DNA of 64,000 nucleotides from Cyclaneusma minus (lineage: Eukaryota > Ascomycota > Leotiomycetes > Marthamycetales > Marthamycetaceae): NCBI GenBank assembly GCA_037179335.1, contig JAKZHN010000003.1, forward strand, positions 496,001 to 560,000, read 5' to 3'. The notes under the pieces are model-generated. The model saw nothing but the letters and a program-made list of their open reading frames with translations, did no database searches and was not told where the DNA came from. Made by a program: the position numbers and the translations under genes. Below, piece after piece: positions 46,784 to 57,849 of the stretch (within the stretch, counting starts at the first letter, position 1; each line of letters starts with the position of its first letter).

Positions 46784-47617
46784 ATGGGTCGCATTTGCTG
46801 TTACTTCACAGCGCGCTATCCCGGCCAGCTATCATTGAAGCAGAAGCACCATGCTATCCTTGATGTCACAATGGCCAGGGGTAATGGAGAATGGTGGTAC
46901 GGTCGCTACGAGTCCGGAGAAGAGGGCAGGTTTCCCGCCGGAGCTGTGACGTTGGTTAATCCTCAGGACGGCCCGCGTATGCCATTGTTCGTGCACCCCA
47001 ACATCGCAGAGAGGAACCGCCAGCTCGACCGCAAAGCAGAGCTGGAAAAGATGTCAGATGACCAGCTCCAGAATGAGCTTGGTTACTGCCTTGAAACCAT
47101 TGGAAGAGTTAGGGAGGCAGTTTATCGCAACGTTCACGGCTCCTACACGGACGTTCTGGCATTTCAGACCCAACGCGGCCTGATGATTTGCTACCAGCGA
47201 TTCAAGATTGCAGGTGGCTTTCCGGCATCGCGGGTCCTACGCGAAACAAAACAACTCCTGATGGAACGGTTCGCCTACGAGGAGATCAACCGCGACCCAG
47301 ACGACGTCGATGCTTACGAAATCCTCTTTGCAGACGACGCCCCCGATAAACACTGGCATGACGGCAATCTGCCAAGCTTCGCGGCGCTTCCGCCAGATCC
47401 AGAGATGTCCTACGCAGCACCTGAAGATATCTCTCAAGCAAAGACGGACGAAGCGGCTCAAGCAAAGGAAAAGCGTGACAGAAAGACCCGTCGCATGCGT
47501 ATGAAGTCGCCATGTCCGCCTTACAGCAAGAAGCCGCGTGGCATAGGCAAGCAGCGTGCTCCAACTCGCACCCGTCGTTCTGCCCGTCTGCTTCTGCGCT
47601 TGCAATCTGAGGTCTAA
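46784..47617 (+). CDS. SH3-like domain protein with basic tail (family copy 2, 277 aa)
   Basis: The N-terminal about 60 residues fit an SH3 fold: GRICCYFTARYPGQLSL, the WWYGR core, and EEGRFPAGAVTLVNP in place of the usual G-FP-NYV. A helical middle (ELEKMSDDQLQNELGYCLE) leads to a region shared with the paralogue at 60028 (FQTQRGLMICYQRF, RDPDDVDAYEILF, WHDGNLPSF) and to a basic tail (KKPRGIGKQRAPT, TRRSARLLLRLQSE) that may be nuclear or nucleic-acid binding (inference). Upstream, the frame from ATG 46673 (MDPLSSPSRSPTPV) runs in register into this ORF but meets TAA at 46736, so either translation begins at 46784 or the gene has acquired a nonsense codon. Such SH3 proteins are common unknowns in filamentous fungi. 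Confidence 0.75.
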   Translation: MGRICCYFTARYPGQLSLKQKHHAILDVTMARGNGEWWYGRYESGEEGRFPAGAVTLVNPQDGPRMPLFVHPNIAERNRQLDRKAELEKMSDDQLQNELGYCLETIGRVREAVYRNVHGSYTDVLAFQTQRGLMICYQRFKIAGGFPASRVLRETKQLLMERFAYEEINRDPDDVDAYEILFADDAPDKHWHDGNLPSFAALPPDPEMSYAAPEDISQAKTDEAAQAKEKRDRKTRRMRMKSPCPPYSKKPRGIGKQRAPTRTRRSARLLLRLQSEV

Positions 47618-48300
47618 GATCGCTTTTCCGCGATACGAGTAGCAGCTCGCTAACTTGATCATGGTCACGACATAGTCTTGGTATTTTAATGGATGGATTA
47701 TTTTTGGTTATCGGGCAGCCTGGAATGGTGCTGGCGGGGTGGGCGCTGTGGCGACTTCAATCCATAGCGTAGCCCTTGTGCTCAACATCCCCTGATTTTA
47801 GGCCTTTGCGCCGGCTCCCGTTGTGTGTTTCTGACGTTCGGTGTGGTACGATGGAATGGGATTTCTTAGGATGGAGACATGGATGGATGGGAGAATGGCT
47901 TCTGGGGGTGGATGAGAGGATGGCTTCCGGGAATGGCTGGTAGAATGGCTGGGAGAATTGATTCTGAAAACACACTAGCTCCCCTGCTTTTGCAGCCCCA
48001 CCAACACACTGTCATACGATCACCTTCGGCCAAGCTTTCTCGCCTCGATACGCTGGTGCTCCAAAGTTGCTACAGTGGGGGAGGGGTTGCTGGAGAACGA
48101 GATGAATCGGTGGTTCAGAAAATCCCTTCTGAGGGTCAGAGTGAATTGCCGGCGAGCAATTACTCTGTTTCAACATTTGGCGAGATATCAGAAGTGAGGA
48201 GTCTCTGGTTTGGGAAAGCGCGTTCACAGCGTCGATGTGAAATCGCAGGAAACAGTAGTTACAGTACTCTGTTGATTGTTCGTTACCTACAAAATCAGAC
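47618..48300 (+). repeat. Shared 3' flank module, copy 2
   Basis: It begins AGTAGCAGCTCGCTAACTTG and continues with ATGGTCACGACATAGTCTTG. It has ATGGATGG-type simple repeats at 47878-47960, and GCCGGCGAGCAATTACTCTG near 48150. It is the 3' flank of the SH3-like gene and is homologous to 45151-45950 and 49149-49925. Confidence 0.7.
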
Positions 48301-48344
48301 ATATTCTCACTTGCAACGTGTAGGGTTTCTTATTAAACCATTTA

Positions 48345-48563
48345 AATAAAAAATTTCTTACTTGTTAATTGATATTTTAAAGCGTTTGCACCACTTATGG
48401 TATAAACAGAACCACCTAGCTTTTGCTGTATATAAGTAAGTACTACTTTATCCCTAATATCCATTGTAACGGTGAATCGAGCTATACCTTTTTTAGATAA
48501 ATTAAAGTAACCATCTCCGTCTATGACACCAGCTAATCACTCATAGAAATTATGTGAGAAACA
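48345..48563 (-). pseudogene. Nuclear insert of a mitochondrial LAGLIDADG endonuclease fragment
   Basis: Read on the minus strand the segment encodes NFYE-W-LAGVIDGDGYFNL followed by RFTVTMDIRDK and KLGGSVYTISGANALKYQL, the N-terminal half of a LAGLIDADG homing endonuclease of the kind found in fungal mitochondrial introns. The W before LAG is a TGA, which is Trp only in the mitochondrial code. Base composition is also AT-rich compared with the flanks. It is therefore a fragment of mitochondrial DNA moved to the nucleus, not a working gene. It sits between the second 3' module and the third family copy. Confidence 0.85.
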
Positions 48564-48890
48564 GTCCTGTGGCTCGGAGGGTTATTTACCTTTTCTTCTT
48601 CCTCTCGACGAAGACACTTATTCGAAGCTAATTCTATCGTGGGCCATTCGGGCCGGCTCTAGGAAAGTTCATCTTTGGGCCACCCGCGATAGGAATGGAG
48701 AGGGTTGAGGAGTTGCGGCTTGCCAGCTTCTTACCGGTCTAAACTAGGTAGATCTGCAACGAGGGGTAGCAAATTGTGAAGTTGAAGTCGAAGCGGTTGT
48801 TGCTGTTGCAGCAGGAGGCTACCCCTTCACCGCCAATTCCCTCGTAAACACCTGTTCACTAATTACCGGTTACCACTATCACTTCCGATT
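48564..48890. other. Region between the mitochondrial insert and family copy 3, no gene seen
   Basis: It returns to nuclear-type composition. It probably contains further decayed parts of family copy 3, but no frame is open for more than a few dozen codons. Confidence 0.3.
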
Positions 48891-48899
48891 TCTGCTGTC

Positions 48900-49148
48900 G
48901 AGTAAAGGAATATCTTAGCGTGAACCCCGAGGCTGATATCCAGCCGCGTCGTCCAGAGCGCATCGCGCCCATCTAGTGACGAGAGCACGCCACACGATGC
49001 TCGGCTGGTACTCTCGCGCTTGATGTCTGCCGATCCCGCCCGAGCTAAAGGTTGCCAGCAGTCGGATCGCCAGCAGTCACCTCTGATGAAGGTGAAGAGA
49101 GAGCCAATTGAAGAGGAAGAAGAGGATGATGGGGATGATGAGGTCTGA
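48900..49148 (+). pseudogene. Remnant of the family tail (copy 3)
   Basis: It is similar at DNA level to the tail of copy 1: GCCACACGATGCTCGGCTGG here against GCTACACGTCGCTCGACTCG there, then CCCGAGCTAAAGGTTGCCAG against CACGAGCTCTCGGTCGCAAG. The frame is shifted and interrupted by TAG and TAA. The last stretch, KVKREPIEEEEED, ends in a TGA at the same position relative to the 3' module as in copy 1. It is a degraded 3' end only. Confidence 0.55.
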
Positions 49149-49925
49149 GGTGGCGACTTATAGCCCGAGTAGCAGCTCGTTAATTTGTTTCGTGGTTACG
49201 GATACAGTTCTTTGGTATATTGATGGATGAATTCTTCTTTGGTTCTTCGAGTAGCCAGATTTGGACATCTCTTGTCCTTGTCAATGGCTCTCGTTGTGTT
49301 AGTTCAGTGTAGGAAATTTGGGCGGATGGAGATTGTTTGTGTTGTTGCGATTGCTAGAGATGGATGGATGGAATGATGGATAGATGGGATGATGGATGCA
49401 GTGATGGATGGAGGATGGCGTTTCGGAAACTGTCTGCACACGAGCTGCGAAGACGGAGCCTCCCACCAAGCACCACTCTCCCCCTTTTTCAGAAACTCGC
49501 CGCCACTACCCCACGTTCGCTTTCGGCCGGCCCTTTTCCAACACGTTCTCTGGTACTCTTAAGTACTAGTATGCCATTTGGCTCGCCTGACAGGGAGTTG
49601 TGGATGGAACTGTGGCTGTGGCGTATGTGCGTTTCGTGTTCTCGTGGTTGGTGGTGGATTTCTGTCTTTTGGGGCGAGTGGTTGTTGTGTGACGAGGCAG
49701 ATGATTGGCATGGTACGAGGGATTGGGTGGTGGAGAACGTCTTATGTGGATTTTGCTTGTGCTGGGAGCTAGTCACAAGGAAAGGGGTGATATGGGCATG
49801 GGGAATAAGTCCCAGAAAAATGCTTTAAAGCTCGGAGTAAACTGCCGGCGAGCAGTACCCTATTGTATCTATAGATATAGGCATAATGCCACTGTTGGAC
49901 CATTTGATGAGCCCTTTGCTGAGTA
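49149..49925 (+). repeat. Shared 3' flank module, copy 3
   Basis: It opens with GGTGGCGACTTATAGCCCGA and AGTAGCAGCTCGTTAATTTG, continues CGGATACAGTTCTTTGG, GGCTCTCGTTGTGT and TTTCGGAAACTGTC, and ends with GCCGGCGAGCAGTACC and GAGCCCTTTGCTGAGTA. It is the closest relative of copy 1's module. Confidence 0.7.
49360..49418 (+). repeat. GATG/GATGGATA microsatellite
   Basis: Repeated GATGGATGGA and GATGGGATGATGGAT words occur inside the 3' module. The other module copies carry shorter versions of the same run. Confidence 0.75.
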
Positions 49926-50214
49926 TAACGTGTGACACGTTGACTCGTGGACATAGACCTCAACTTTGGTAATCCAACACTCCGATGAAGAACTCCACGA
50001 AAACGGTCAGCATTTAAATGGCAGATTGCTAGAGTCTGGGTTTGCAAACGAATATTGGCATCAGGATTTTCAACGATGCGGTCGACTTAAGCTCGCCCCA
50101 CACGGACCACTCATCGAAGATCTACCAACAGAGTTACACGAGCCACGTGATCTCCATGACATCATAAATTCATGCTTTCGCACCAGGGTATAGGAAACTA
50201 CATGTACCTAAAGG

Positions 50215-50410
50215 GGAAAAGCTCAGATTTAAATTTACAAACTTAAGTTTGGCACAAACTAAAGGGTTCCAAGTTTAGTTTTCCAAGTTTTAACTTAAAT
50301 TTTCGAGTTTAAACTCAATTTTATACACGAAATTAACGGAGTTCAAGTTTAGTTCGAACTTATTTAGAAATTTTTGCACGAGTTTTGAGTTTTTGAGTTT
50401 CCCGCACCCT
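50215..50410. repeat. AAGTTT/AAACTT-rich low-complexity stretch
   Basis: Many interspersed CAAGTTTAG, AAGTTT and GAGTTT words occur together with their complements (TTAACTTAAA; palindrome GAGTTTAAACTC). There is no regular period and no frame. Confidence 0.5.
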
Positions 50411-50573
50411 GTTTCGCACCCCCTCTATCGAGGTACCATTGCATCAGTCTGCTGCACGATTATATCACCCTAAACTTACCGAATCATCCGAATTTATAAA
50501 TAGCCTAAGCCTCTCACGTCTCTCGTCACGACGTCCCTTCAACCTCATGTACAACCTACACACAATTTATAGA

Positions 50574-50959
50574 ATGGAGAATACGAAAGACACCACGCTG
50601 CCGTCGGGCGGCGATCATGGGCAAGCCAAGTAAGTGCCAGTTCTTGTTCAATGTTTGGAGATCGGCGCAGATCGGATTCTTGTTCTCAGCCTCTCATCAA
50701 CCATGTTTTCGTTTCCCTTGGCACTTGTTTTCTCATTCTCAGATGACAGCTGCTGACTGACATCCACAGGAACATCGTCGACGAAGAATCCACAACAACT
50801 GCCGGCACGAAGCGAGCAGACATTGGCGCCAAGTCCTCAACTATAGCATCAGAACTGTCCGCCATGTTGGGCCAGAAAGAAGATCAGAAACCGCTTTCGG
50901 TGGTTGGAGAAGAACCTGGAGGCGATGCGCACGAGAAGGCGGCGTCGAAGCAGCCGTGA
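50574..50959 (+). CDS. Small hypothetical protein, two exons (81 aa)
   Basis: Exon 1 is 50574-50629 (MENTKDTTLPSGGDHGQAK). A 140-bp intron with donor GTAAGT, branch CTGAC and acceptor CACAG follows. Exon 2 is 50770-50959, starts NIVDEESTTTAG and ends KAASKQP. The joined frame is intact. The product is small, hydrophilic and disorder-prone (DIGAKSSTIASELSAMLGQ, GEEPGGDAHEK), without signal peptide or membrane segment. No family is recognised. Good splice signals and a canonical context favour a real gene. Confidence 0.6.
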
Positions 50960-51575
50960 ACGAAGAGGGCGGGGAGTTGGGAGTGGGGTAGCGAGGGAGA
51001 TCGACGGGCTCCATGACTCGCCCACTGGATGAAAGTTGGACATTCGAATCTGACGGATCATGGTGCTTGGAGTTCGGGGAAATCCCATTGTTTAGTCGCG
51101 AGAGACTCTTTCGTCTTCAATACAATCAAGCGGCTTGAGTTCGGGGCCAATTGTTTATTACGAACTCCTTGGTGCTGGTGTTGATGCCCATCGATGGAGC
51201 TAGAAATGGAGGACTGAGCATGACTGCAGCCAGCTTGCATTCCGACGTTTCCAAGAGCACAACCATCACTTTTGGCAGCAGTCAATATGCTCAAAATCCA
51301 TCTAAATCTCATTTCTCCAGTCATCCCAAACTTTCCCTGAAACCTCTCCCCGCAATCTCTCGTTCCCTCCTCTCCTTATCCGCATTCGCATTCGCATTCG
51401 CTCCGTCAATCGCTCCCGTCGGCCGCGCCCGATCTTATCCTGAGTCCGACAAAATCAATCACATCATCACAATTGACGAATCAACCGCCCGTCGCACACG
51501 AATGCCGCAAACCGTGCATTGTACCCGGTCACCACCCATATTACACGATTACACGCCTTCCTCTATAAGCAAAGC
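50960..51575. other. Promoter region of the acyl-CoA synthetase gene
   Basis: This is the intergenic stretch between the 81-aa gene and the synthetase. Short frames occur on both strands without motifs. GCATTC repeats lie near 51381-51398. Nothing else is recognisable. Confidence 0.4.
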
Positions 51576-54014
51576 ATGTTGAAGAGGCAACCTCTTGCTG
51601 GAATCCTCACGAAGTCGAGACCATCTGCCCAACCACTCACTACCCCTAACAACCCCGCAACCTTCGTGATCTGGAACACCAGGAGTTTGAGCTGCATATC
51701 TGCGAATACATCATCGTCGTTGCGGAAGTCCGATCTTCGGTCCCTCTTCTCAAGAACCACCAACACATTTCGCATCCCCAACAACCGATACTCCTCGTTC
51801 GCCCAGACCCGAGCATTGTCGCAGAGAAGAAACATGTCGACTCTACCCCGCCTACCAGTCTTCCAAGCCATAGCAGGCCACGACCCGGCATCCACAGCCG
51901 TCATCCATTCTCACTCGCAGCGAAAATTTACCTATGGTGAACTGTTGCACGATGTCGCAGAAACGGCAGAGAAATTGGTGAAGGAGAATGGAGGAAAGGG
52001 GCTGGACGGGGAACGAGTCGCTTTCTTGGTGGAGAATGGGTATGATTATGTAGGTGAGCTTTGGTCTCCTATTCTTCAATATATCCAATTCCCCCTATTC
52101 TCATACTTTACGTGTGAAAGAGAAGCTGGAATTGCTGGTCAGGGAGCCGGTAATGAGAGGATTGCGAGGGGCGGCGATCGAGATTGAGAGAAGAGAGATG
52201 AACAAGGCTGACGACGATGAAACGAATAGTGACCTGGCTAGCAATAATGGCCGCCCACGCAATCGCCGTCCCCATGTCTCCCGCCTTCCCTGCCCACGAA
52301 CTACAATACATCATGGACCACAGCCAAGCCCGCCTCCTCCTCGCCTCCTCCAAATTCGCCAAGAAAGCACAAGACGTGCTGGACGAAGGACTCGAATGCT
52401 CGCCCAAGCTAGTAGCCGTGGAGAAGAAGAAGGGCGGCCTGACCGACTACAATAAAATCGAGCTGGAAGGCTCCGAGGAGACACAGGGAGGCATGATGTT
52501 GTATACTTCGGGGACTACGAATCGCCCTGTAAGAGCGCCCCTTTCATTTCTTTCCCACGCCACGACATGGGCAAGAGTTTGGATGGAATCTTGGATGATA
52601 CACAGTTGGACGTGCTGACATTGCGGATCGTAAACAGAAAGGCGTCCTCCTCCCCCTCCCCACCATAACAGCCCAATCACACTCCCTCCTAACAGCCTGG
52701 CACTACACCCCCACCGACCACCTCCTGCACATCCTCCCCCTGCACCACATCCACGGCACCATAAACGCCATCCTAACCCCCCTCTTCGCCGGCTCCACCA
52801 TCGAATTCCTCTTCCCCTTCAACGCCCAAAAAGTCTGGGAGCGCCTCGGCGCCCCCTTCCTCTCTTCCCCACCAGCCGAGGCCCCCTCATCACCAAAAAC
52901 CCCAACATCGCCCTCCGCCCCGCTTCCAAAACGCTCTTCTCTAAACTCGCATCCTACCAATAGACCAAAATTCGTATTTTCCGAGGAAAAACCAAAACCG
53001 ATTACTTTTCTCACGGCTGTACCGACGGTATACTCCCGCCTCCTAGCAACGCACAAAGATCTCGACGAACCATTACAAGAAGCAACCAAGAAAGCCATCT
53101 CCCCCTCCAACCTCCGCCTCAACATCTCCGGCTCCGCCGCCCTCCCCACCCCCACCAAATCCGCCTGGACCACTCTCTCCTCCGGCAACATCCTCCTCGA
53201 ACGCTACGGCATGACAGAAGTAGGCATGGCACTCTCCTGCGGCCTCCCCACCAGCACACGCATCGACGGCTCCGTCGGCTTTCCCCTCCCCTCCGTGCAA
53301 GTCCGTCTCGTCGACACCGAAACCAACTCCGTAATCCCCGTCGACTCAGCAAAAGGTGTTCAGGAAGCCTCAACGAAGCAGGGCGAGCATGGAAGCGGGG
53401 CGAAGGCAGGAAAGCCCGAACGCGATGGCGAGATCCAGCTGCGTGGTCCTACGATCTTCGCACAGTATTGGAGGAATCCTGAAGCCACGGAAAAGGAATT
53501 CGTGCACGCGGAGAAGGGGGATACGGATCAGGGGAAGTGGTTCAGGACTGGTGATGTGGCGGTTAGGAGGAATGTGGAAAGTGTGTTGGATGGTAAGGAA
53601 AAGGGAGAGCATGCGTGGATAACCGGACCAGCCTATTTCATCCACGGCCGCAAATCCGCCGACATAATAAAAACCGGCGGGGAAAAAGTGTCCGCATTAG
53701 AAGTCGAGCGCGAAATCCTTTCTCTGCCCGAGATTTCCGAATGTGCTGTCGTGGCTGTCCCGAGCGGGAAATGGGGACAGAAGGTCGGCGCGGTACTGGT
53801 CGTAGATCAGAAGGCTTGGAGCGAGAAGGGAGGTGATAAGGAATACGGACCCATGGATCTCAGGAGAGCACTGAGGGATCGCGTGGTGAATTATAAGATT
53901 CCGCAGGTGGTGAAGCTGGTGGAGGGCATTCCGCGGAATGCGATGGGGAAGGTGAATAAGAAAACGCTGGTGAGGGAGGTTTTTGGGGATGAGTTTTCGG
54001 GGGATGAGGCGTAG
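51576..54014 (+). CDS. AMP-dependent acyl-CoA synthetase (ACSF3/malonyl-CoA synthetase-like)
   Basis: Three exons, 51576-52053, 52230-52528 and 52638-54014, have introns of 176 and 109 bp (donors GTGAGC and GTAAGA, acceptors AATAG and AACAG) and give 717 residues. The first 90 residues are rich in Arg, Ser and Thr and lack acidic residues, consistent with mitochondrial targeting. Adenylate-forming motifs follow in order: MMLYTSGTTNRP-KGVLL (spliced exactly here; Asn replaces the usual Gly), LPLHHIHGTINA, LERYGMTEVGMALS, FRTGDVAV, HGRKSADIIKTGGEKVSALE, and the C-terminal lysine motif IPRNAMGKVNKK. The enzyme would activate a carboxylic acid with ATP and CoA through an acyl-adenylate. The order and wording of motifs are closest to the ACSF3 branch, which uses malonate; substrate is inference. 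A Pro/Ser-rich insertion lies between HGTINA and FLTAVPTVYSRLL. Confidence 0.9.
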
Positions 54015-54890
54015 CGTAGATGATGGAGGGGCTGGGTTCTTAGATATAGAAATAGACTCTGGCGTTGAGCAGATTGAAGATTTCTTGTTGATATTTGGAT
54101 GTCGGAGTTGAGTGGTCGAGGGGCTGTACTGGGGTATATACTGGATCTAGATGTTAGTGAATGACCAGATAGTAGGAGCCTGCCTATATCGCGCCATTGT
54201 CTTGGAGGACTCATCAAAAAGCTGCTTCGGTTCTGCATAAGTATAGAGAACGCCGACAGCACACCCAGAAACAGAGCCAAGTCGCGTCACACAGTCACAC
54301 AAGTCACACACATGCAAAGCTCAAAGTGCATGTAATGCTTTTCCCATTTTCCCATAGCAGGCAGCAGCAATATTCAGCCTAGACCGAAGAAGTATGCCTC
54401 TTAAAACCTGCTCGCTCTCTATTGTTATGCTTTTCCACGCCTCAAATGTGTCGATGAGAAACTATGTTTGACCATTTCAAGCAATAAAAACCATGCTGAG
54501 AGATTCCCCGCCAGAGCCGTTTTCGTGAAACGTAACGCCATATCGCATTGTTGGAAGTCGATGAAGTCGAGGAGGGGAAGTCGAGGGACACATGGGAAGT
54601 CCTCGTGAGACCGCCGGTGCTGGAAAGATGCGCAAAGAGAATTGAGGCAGGTCGCAAAACGCCGAGTAGGGGGGTATGGAGTACAGGGGACTGTGGATTC
54701 GATGCTTGCATGTTCAAGGACTTGGTGTTGGGAAGACTGAGTTCGGGCGGTGATTCGGAAGATCGGGGACCAAGCAGGCAGAAAGAAGCCCAGTAGAAGC
54801 ATCCGCGCTGTCAAGGTCGAGCAGCATCAACCCAGAACCTCGAGCCCCGCACGCAAAAGATGCAGTATCTTCTTCGGCTCATCCAACCAC
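54015..54890. other. Region between convergent genes, no gene seen
   Basis: It carries the 3' ends of the acyl-CoA synthetase (from the left) and eIF4E (from the right). Frames at 54425-54814 and 53891-54280 on the minus strand have no motif. Confidence 0.4.
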
Positions 54891-55869
54891 TCAGACCACA
54901 AGGTTGGCCTTAGCCCTCGTTGAACCCGAGCGCGCAGCCTCAGTGTGACCGCTGAACTCCACCTGCTCACCCGGCGAGATTCTCAGCACCTCCTTGAACC
55001 TCTGGCCGATCGTCTTGAGAACATGCTCGCCCTTGGCCACGCTACGTCCCTTACCACCAGCAACATCGCCGTCACCACCGTTGGGGATGCTCTTGCCGAT
55101 GGTCCTGGTCCAGACACCGATACGGTAGAAGCCCTTGCGGACGTTCACGACGACACCCATGACCTCGCCGTCGTTGTCGTTCTCCTCGAGAGTCTCGCCG
55201 ATGGCGGCGAGCATGACGTGGAGCCAGAGCTCGTCGATGGGGATGGCGCGCTTGTCCTTGAATGAGTAGGACCACTTTCCGCCGTGCTTGTTCTGGGGGT
55301 CCTCCCATTCGGGGCGGACGCCCTGCTTGAAGAGGTGGTAGTCGGACTTAAGGGCTAGGTCGGAGGTGGGGGTGATGTTGTTCTGCGGGAGAGGAGATGT
55401 CAGGAAATTGTTTCTCGAATTCTGTGATTTTGCGAGTCTCTGATACAGGCGCACGGATGGTACGTTGCTATCTCGTCACAGAGGGGTGAGAAAGCACAGC
55501 AGACGAAGGACACTTACGTAGACACCCCAGAACTCCTCGACCGAGTCGAAGGTGATGATCTCCTTCAGCAACTCGTTCCAGTTGTCACCCTACAGCAAAA
55601 GTCAGTGTGAACCACGGCGCATACTGACTTGTCGCGTGAGGCTGGGAAGCGGCGCGTACCTTGCCACTGGGGGGCTTGGTGAACCACAGAGTCCATTTGT
55701 TCTGCAGGGGGTGCTTGACGTTGAAGTTGTCCTTGTCGTGGAAGACAGTGACCTGCTCGTCGCCGCTGGGCTTGGCCTGATCATTGCCGTTGGCACCACC
55801 CTCGGGCGAGATGGGGATGGTGGACAGGTCGACCTGGGCGTCGCTCTTCTGCTCTTCGGAAACAGCCAT
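54891..55869 (-). CDS. Translation initiation factor eIF4E (cap-binding protein)
   Basis: Exons 55660-55869, 55518-55589 and 54891-55382 (introns 70 and 135 bp; donors GTACGC and GTAAGT; acceptors TGTAG and GCAG, all phase 0) give 257 residues. After an acidic N-terminus come HPLQNKWTLWFTKPPSGK, GDNWNELLKEIITFDSVEEF, WGVYNNITPTSDLALKSDY and GVRPEWEDPQNKHGGKW, which include the tryptophans and the WE pair that sandwich and bind the m7G cap. KSIPNGGDGD and AKGEHVLKTIGQRF complete the fold. It acts in the cytoplasm as part of eIF4F, bringing mRNA to the ribosome with eIF4G. Length is typical for the family. It is a single independent gene facing the synthetase gene. Confidence 0.95.
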
Positions 55870-56691
55870 TGTTGCGATGGATGTGACAGGGGTGGGAGAA
55901 GGGTGGCGTGCGGAGAACAGGTTGTGAAAGGACCTGTCTTTGATGCGGAGGTTGAAGTGGGAGCGGGTGGGATTTCCGATGTGAAGTCGGAGATGGGATG
56001 GAAGCGGGCGGAGTAGGACGAGGTTTTAAAGGTGGCGGAGGTGTAGGCGAGGCGGCGACTTATGCTCCAGGCACAGAGTCGACAGAGTGAAGATGGCGCG
56101 GGGGCTTTTGAGGTTGTTGGCGGTTGCTGCGAGAGTTTGTCGCGGAGTGCTTTGCGCCTTCTCACAGAAATTCTGCATTGTCGATCGGGGCCTCAGAAGT
56201 CAGGCACCAACACCGCAAGGCTGAAGTCACGAGGTCAGGGGCACGAGGACACTGGCAACGCGAGTTTGGGCGCCAGATGAACGCTGATTATATTAAGTTA
56301 GGGGTTCAAATGATTTCCAGAATGTCACTGTGATTAATTGGGGGATTCTAGGTCACAGGTTCGTGCGTTCAGCTGAAATTGTGCGTCGCAATCTGTCTTC
56401 ACTGCCAAGAGCGACGCATTTGGATGACATGTCGAGATGCGATATGTGAGATGGACAATCACAGAAACACCAGGCTGATTCTTGTAAAATCAGTCTAGCA
56501 AACCATCCATTGTATTGCAGACGCCCGACGCCAGTGCTGCTCTACGGACCAACCCTTTATGGCGTAAAAGACACAAATTGGGTATCTTTCAAGCAAAGAA
56601 CCATTGCACGCTCCCCTTGCACTTCCCGTCCATCGCTGCCAATGTTTTCCCAGTGTCCACCACGTCAAGATTTGCAGCCCATCCCCACCAC
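55870..56691. other. eIF4E upstream region, no gene seen
   Basis: It contains the promoter and leader of eIF4E and the 3' flank of the Mpv17-family gene. Both flanking genes are on the minus strand. Short frames have no motif. Confidence 0.4.
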
Positions 56692-57430
56692 CTAAGCATC
56701 GCCAGCATTGACCATACTCAGATAGCAGTTCCAGCCCAGCGAAATAACATTCACGACCAGCACCCTGTGCTCAAGCGGCACCAGCTTGAAGTTCACAGCC
56801 TGCACCGCCGGCCACACCATCCAGTTGCTCTTCAGCGCCTGCCAGTAGCTCTTGTTCAGCTTCTCCTGAGGACTGCTGCCTTCCATGACAGCCATGGACG
56901 AGAGGAAGAAAGCAAGATTGCAGGAGGCGAAGACGGTCTGGTCGGCGGCGACGCGCATGGCGATCTCGACGTTCTTGTTCTTGTGCTTGATGTTGTTTTG
57001 CAGGAAGCCGAACCATTTGGTTGCTGCGGGGCCGAAGATGCCTGTGTGTTGAGAGGGGATGTTAGCCGCTTGTGTTACATTGAAGCATGGGGCGGTGAAG
57101 AGCTCAATGGTACATGTATTTTCAAGGGGGGTGACGATGTGAGAGCGTGAGGTTGTAAGAAAGGGGGACAGGATTTTAGGAAGTGAGGATATTACGTACA
57201 GCCTCCGTACAAAGCCATACGACCAGTACGCGCCAGCTCATGCTGTGCAAAGCCCTTCTTCTCAACAAGCTGCTGGGCCATGGTGTCGCCGGTCGCGAAG
57301 AGCACAGCGGTGGTGATACTCTGGGTCAAGAGAGGGCTCTTGGCCAGCTTGGCTTGGTACCTGTGTCTGCATCAGCATTGCTTTGTCGCGTCAATTGAGC
57401 AATTGGCGCATCGTACCATCGGAGAACCAT
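56692..57430 (-). CDS. Mpv17/PMP22-family integral membrane protein
   Basis: Three exons, 57417-57430, 57200-57360 and 56692-57041, are joined by introns of 56 and 158 bp and give 174 residues, the usual length of this family. The first exon holds only MVLRW plus part of a codon, and the joined N-terminus MVLRWYQAKLAKSPLLTQSI is the family signature. Also present are AVLFATGDTMAQQLVE, RMALYGGCIFGPAATKWFGF and the diagnostic C-terminal block WMVWPAVQAVNFKLVPLEHR followed by VLVVNVISLGWNCYLSM. Members have four membrane helices and sit in the peroxisomal or inner mitochondrial membrane as pores or stress-related proteins (Sym1, Mpv17, PMP22); the location cannot be decided here. Confidence 0.93.
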
Positions 57431-57849
57431 CTTGACGGCCGGGAATTGAGGATTTTTGGAGTTGTTGTGCAGTGTTGTGAAAAGTTGTGAGAGCTCCGAC
57501 TCGGGCGTGAATCTCACTCGCTTCGGTTTCGCATCTGCGGCCCTGCGTCATGGCGCTGGTCCGTGCGTTAGGGGTCCAATTCAATTGATCTTGGCGAAAG
57601 GGGCAGGTGAACCGAGAACATGAAAACTCTGAACATCTCTGCATTTGGGTCTGCATTTTTGCCACAACATCGCGATCTGATCAGAACTTGACTCGCTTGC
57701 GACGATGCTCAGATTGCCTGAACCAAGATGGAGCTGGCTGTAAAGTTACGGTCATCACGATGAGAAATTTCAGTTCCATTTCTCCTCCAACTGGAGTACC
57801 TAGCCACAGGTCAAGCTTGTCAACCAAGACTTTCATGGCCATATTTTCT
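57431..57849. other. Upstream region of the Mpv17-family gene
   Basis: No gene is seen. It carries the promoter and leader reading left. Confidence 0.4.
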
